The position numbers and the translations under genes were made by a program. A stretch of DNA of 6,747 nucleotides from Opitutales bacterium. GTDB lineage: Bacteria; Verrucomicrobiota; Verrucomicrobiia; Opitutales; JAFGAQ01. Positions 6,311-6,747 of this stretch are shown here, one piece after another (position 1 is the stretch's first letter; each line of letters starts with the position of its first letter). Location: assembly GCA_028704125.1 (NCBI GenBank), contig JAQVLM010000183.1, positions 1-6,747 on the forward strand. Direction: 5' to 3'. Under the pieces are notes generated by a model. The model searched no databases. It worked only from the letters and a program-made list of their open reading frames with translations, and was not told the DNA's origin.

Positions 6311-6747
6311 TCACGCCATGTGCTTATAGAGCAAAGCTCCTGCAAACCGCGACATAAAGCCGGGCATCCTGCTAAACACGTGGCTGTACCATCCCGATGA
6401 CTCATCCCTGACCGTCACGAAATCATCCTTTCGTCTGTCATACCTGACATATTCGATGTTGTGTTCCTCGGTACCCCAGCCCAACTTGAACCGTCTTAAG
6501 CCTTGGTTTGTAAGTGAAGTTCGTCCGAAATACAACTGCTGAAACTGGTTACGTCCATACCACTTGATCGCTTCCCACATCACCAGATTGTTGGCACGCA
6601 GGTGCTGAAACGCCTCATCGGAGGCGCCGTATTTGTAAATAGCGTTCTTCCCCCAATGAAAATAAACGGCCGATGCCACCGGCGTCTGCTGCTGCCTGGC
6701 CAAAACCACAAATCCACAATTCTTCGCCATGATATAGTCATGAATGT
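6311..6747 (-). CDS. FemAB/GNAT-like acyltransferase of the polysaccharide cluster, C-terminal part (5' partial)
   Basis: The frame is open to the right edge: the codons before the Met at 6730 read IHDYI and continue the family sequence, so that Met is internal. About 145 residues are visible. They contain LARQQQTPVASAVYFHWG, IYKYGASDEAFQHLRANN, MWEAIKWYGRN, LYFGRTSLTNQGLRRFKLGW and EYVRYDRRKDDF, which is the acceptor half of FemAB-like GNAT-fold proteins (BioF2/Acetyltransf_6 type). Family length is around 330-360 aa. Such proteins sit in exopolysaccharide clusters and are thought to add an acyl or aminoacyl group to sugar or peptidoglycan-like substrates. The actual donor and acceptor cannot be read from the sequence. 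The stop is 130 bp before the Wzz ATG, and the same strand and theme suggest one transcript. The gap (6180-6310) holds a short (CCG)n-like run at 6288-6297 but no hairpin terminator I could recognise. Confidence 0.8.
   Translation of the reverse strand, partial: IHDYIMAKNCGFVVLARQQQTPVASAVYFHWGKNAIYKYGASDEAFQHLRANNLVMWEAIKWYGRNQFQQLYFGRTSLTNQGLRRFKLGWGTEEHNIEYVRYDRRKDDFVTVRDESSGWYSHVFSRMPGFMSRFAGALLYKHMA

Overview
The window joins two unrelated gene blocks that face each other. The left block (about 1-3160, + strand) is a restriction/defence-type operon. The right block (about 3175-6747, - strand) is part of an exopolysaccharide or capsule biosynthesis cluster. Coding density is high, GC is moderately high, and there is no RNA gene, insertion sequence or CRISPR array. 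The polysaccharide genes look most like those of Verrucomicrobiota or a related group. That rests on recalled protein similarity, so the taxonomic guess is tentative; the defence genes are too mobile to help.

Left block, in order: the 3' end of an MmeI-like DNA methyltransferase gene (open at the left edge); a DUF1016/YhcG N-terminal-domain gene broken by a one-unit 7-bp tandem duplication; an intact 693-aa superfamily 2 helicase; and the N-terminal part of a gene I recognise as the GIY-YIG nuclease partner of such helicases. All successive genes overlap: ATGA at 335-338, ATGA at 836-839, and an 8-nt overlap at 2910-2917. They were probably co-transcribed and translationally coupled. A modification enzyme with its own target recognition, a winged-helix adaptor, an ATP-driven translocase and a separate nuclease would together resemble a dispersed multi-subunit restriction system. 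In this copy the adaptor is frameshifted and the nuclease domain is gone, so the system is probably dead or reduced to methyltransferase plus helicase.

Right block, read on the - strand from the right edge: the C-terminal part of a FemAB/GNAT-like acyltransferase; a 748-aa Wzz-type chain-length protein fused to a BY-kinase-like P-loop domain with no Walker A lysine; and a polysaccharide deacetylase that loses its homology at about 3173-3179. The gaps are 130 bp (acyltransferase to Wzz ATG) and 118 bp (Wzz to deacetylase). I saw no convincing promoter or terminator in either gap.

The most informative structural point is at 3158-3179. Two convergent genes, the GIY-YIG partner and the deacetylase, both lose family homology within about 20 bp, and each runs on into the antisense of the other. 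This is what a single deletion, recombination or chimeric-assembly junction looks like.
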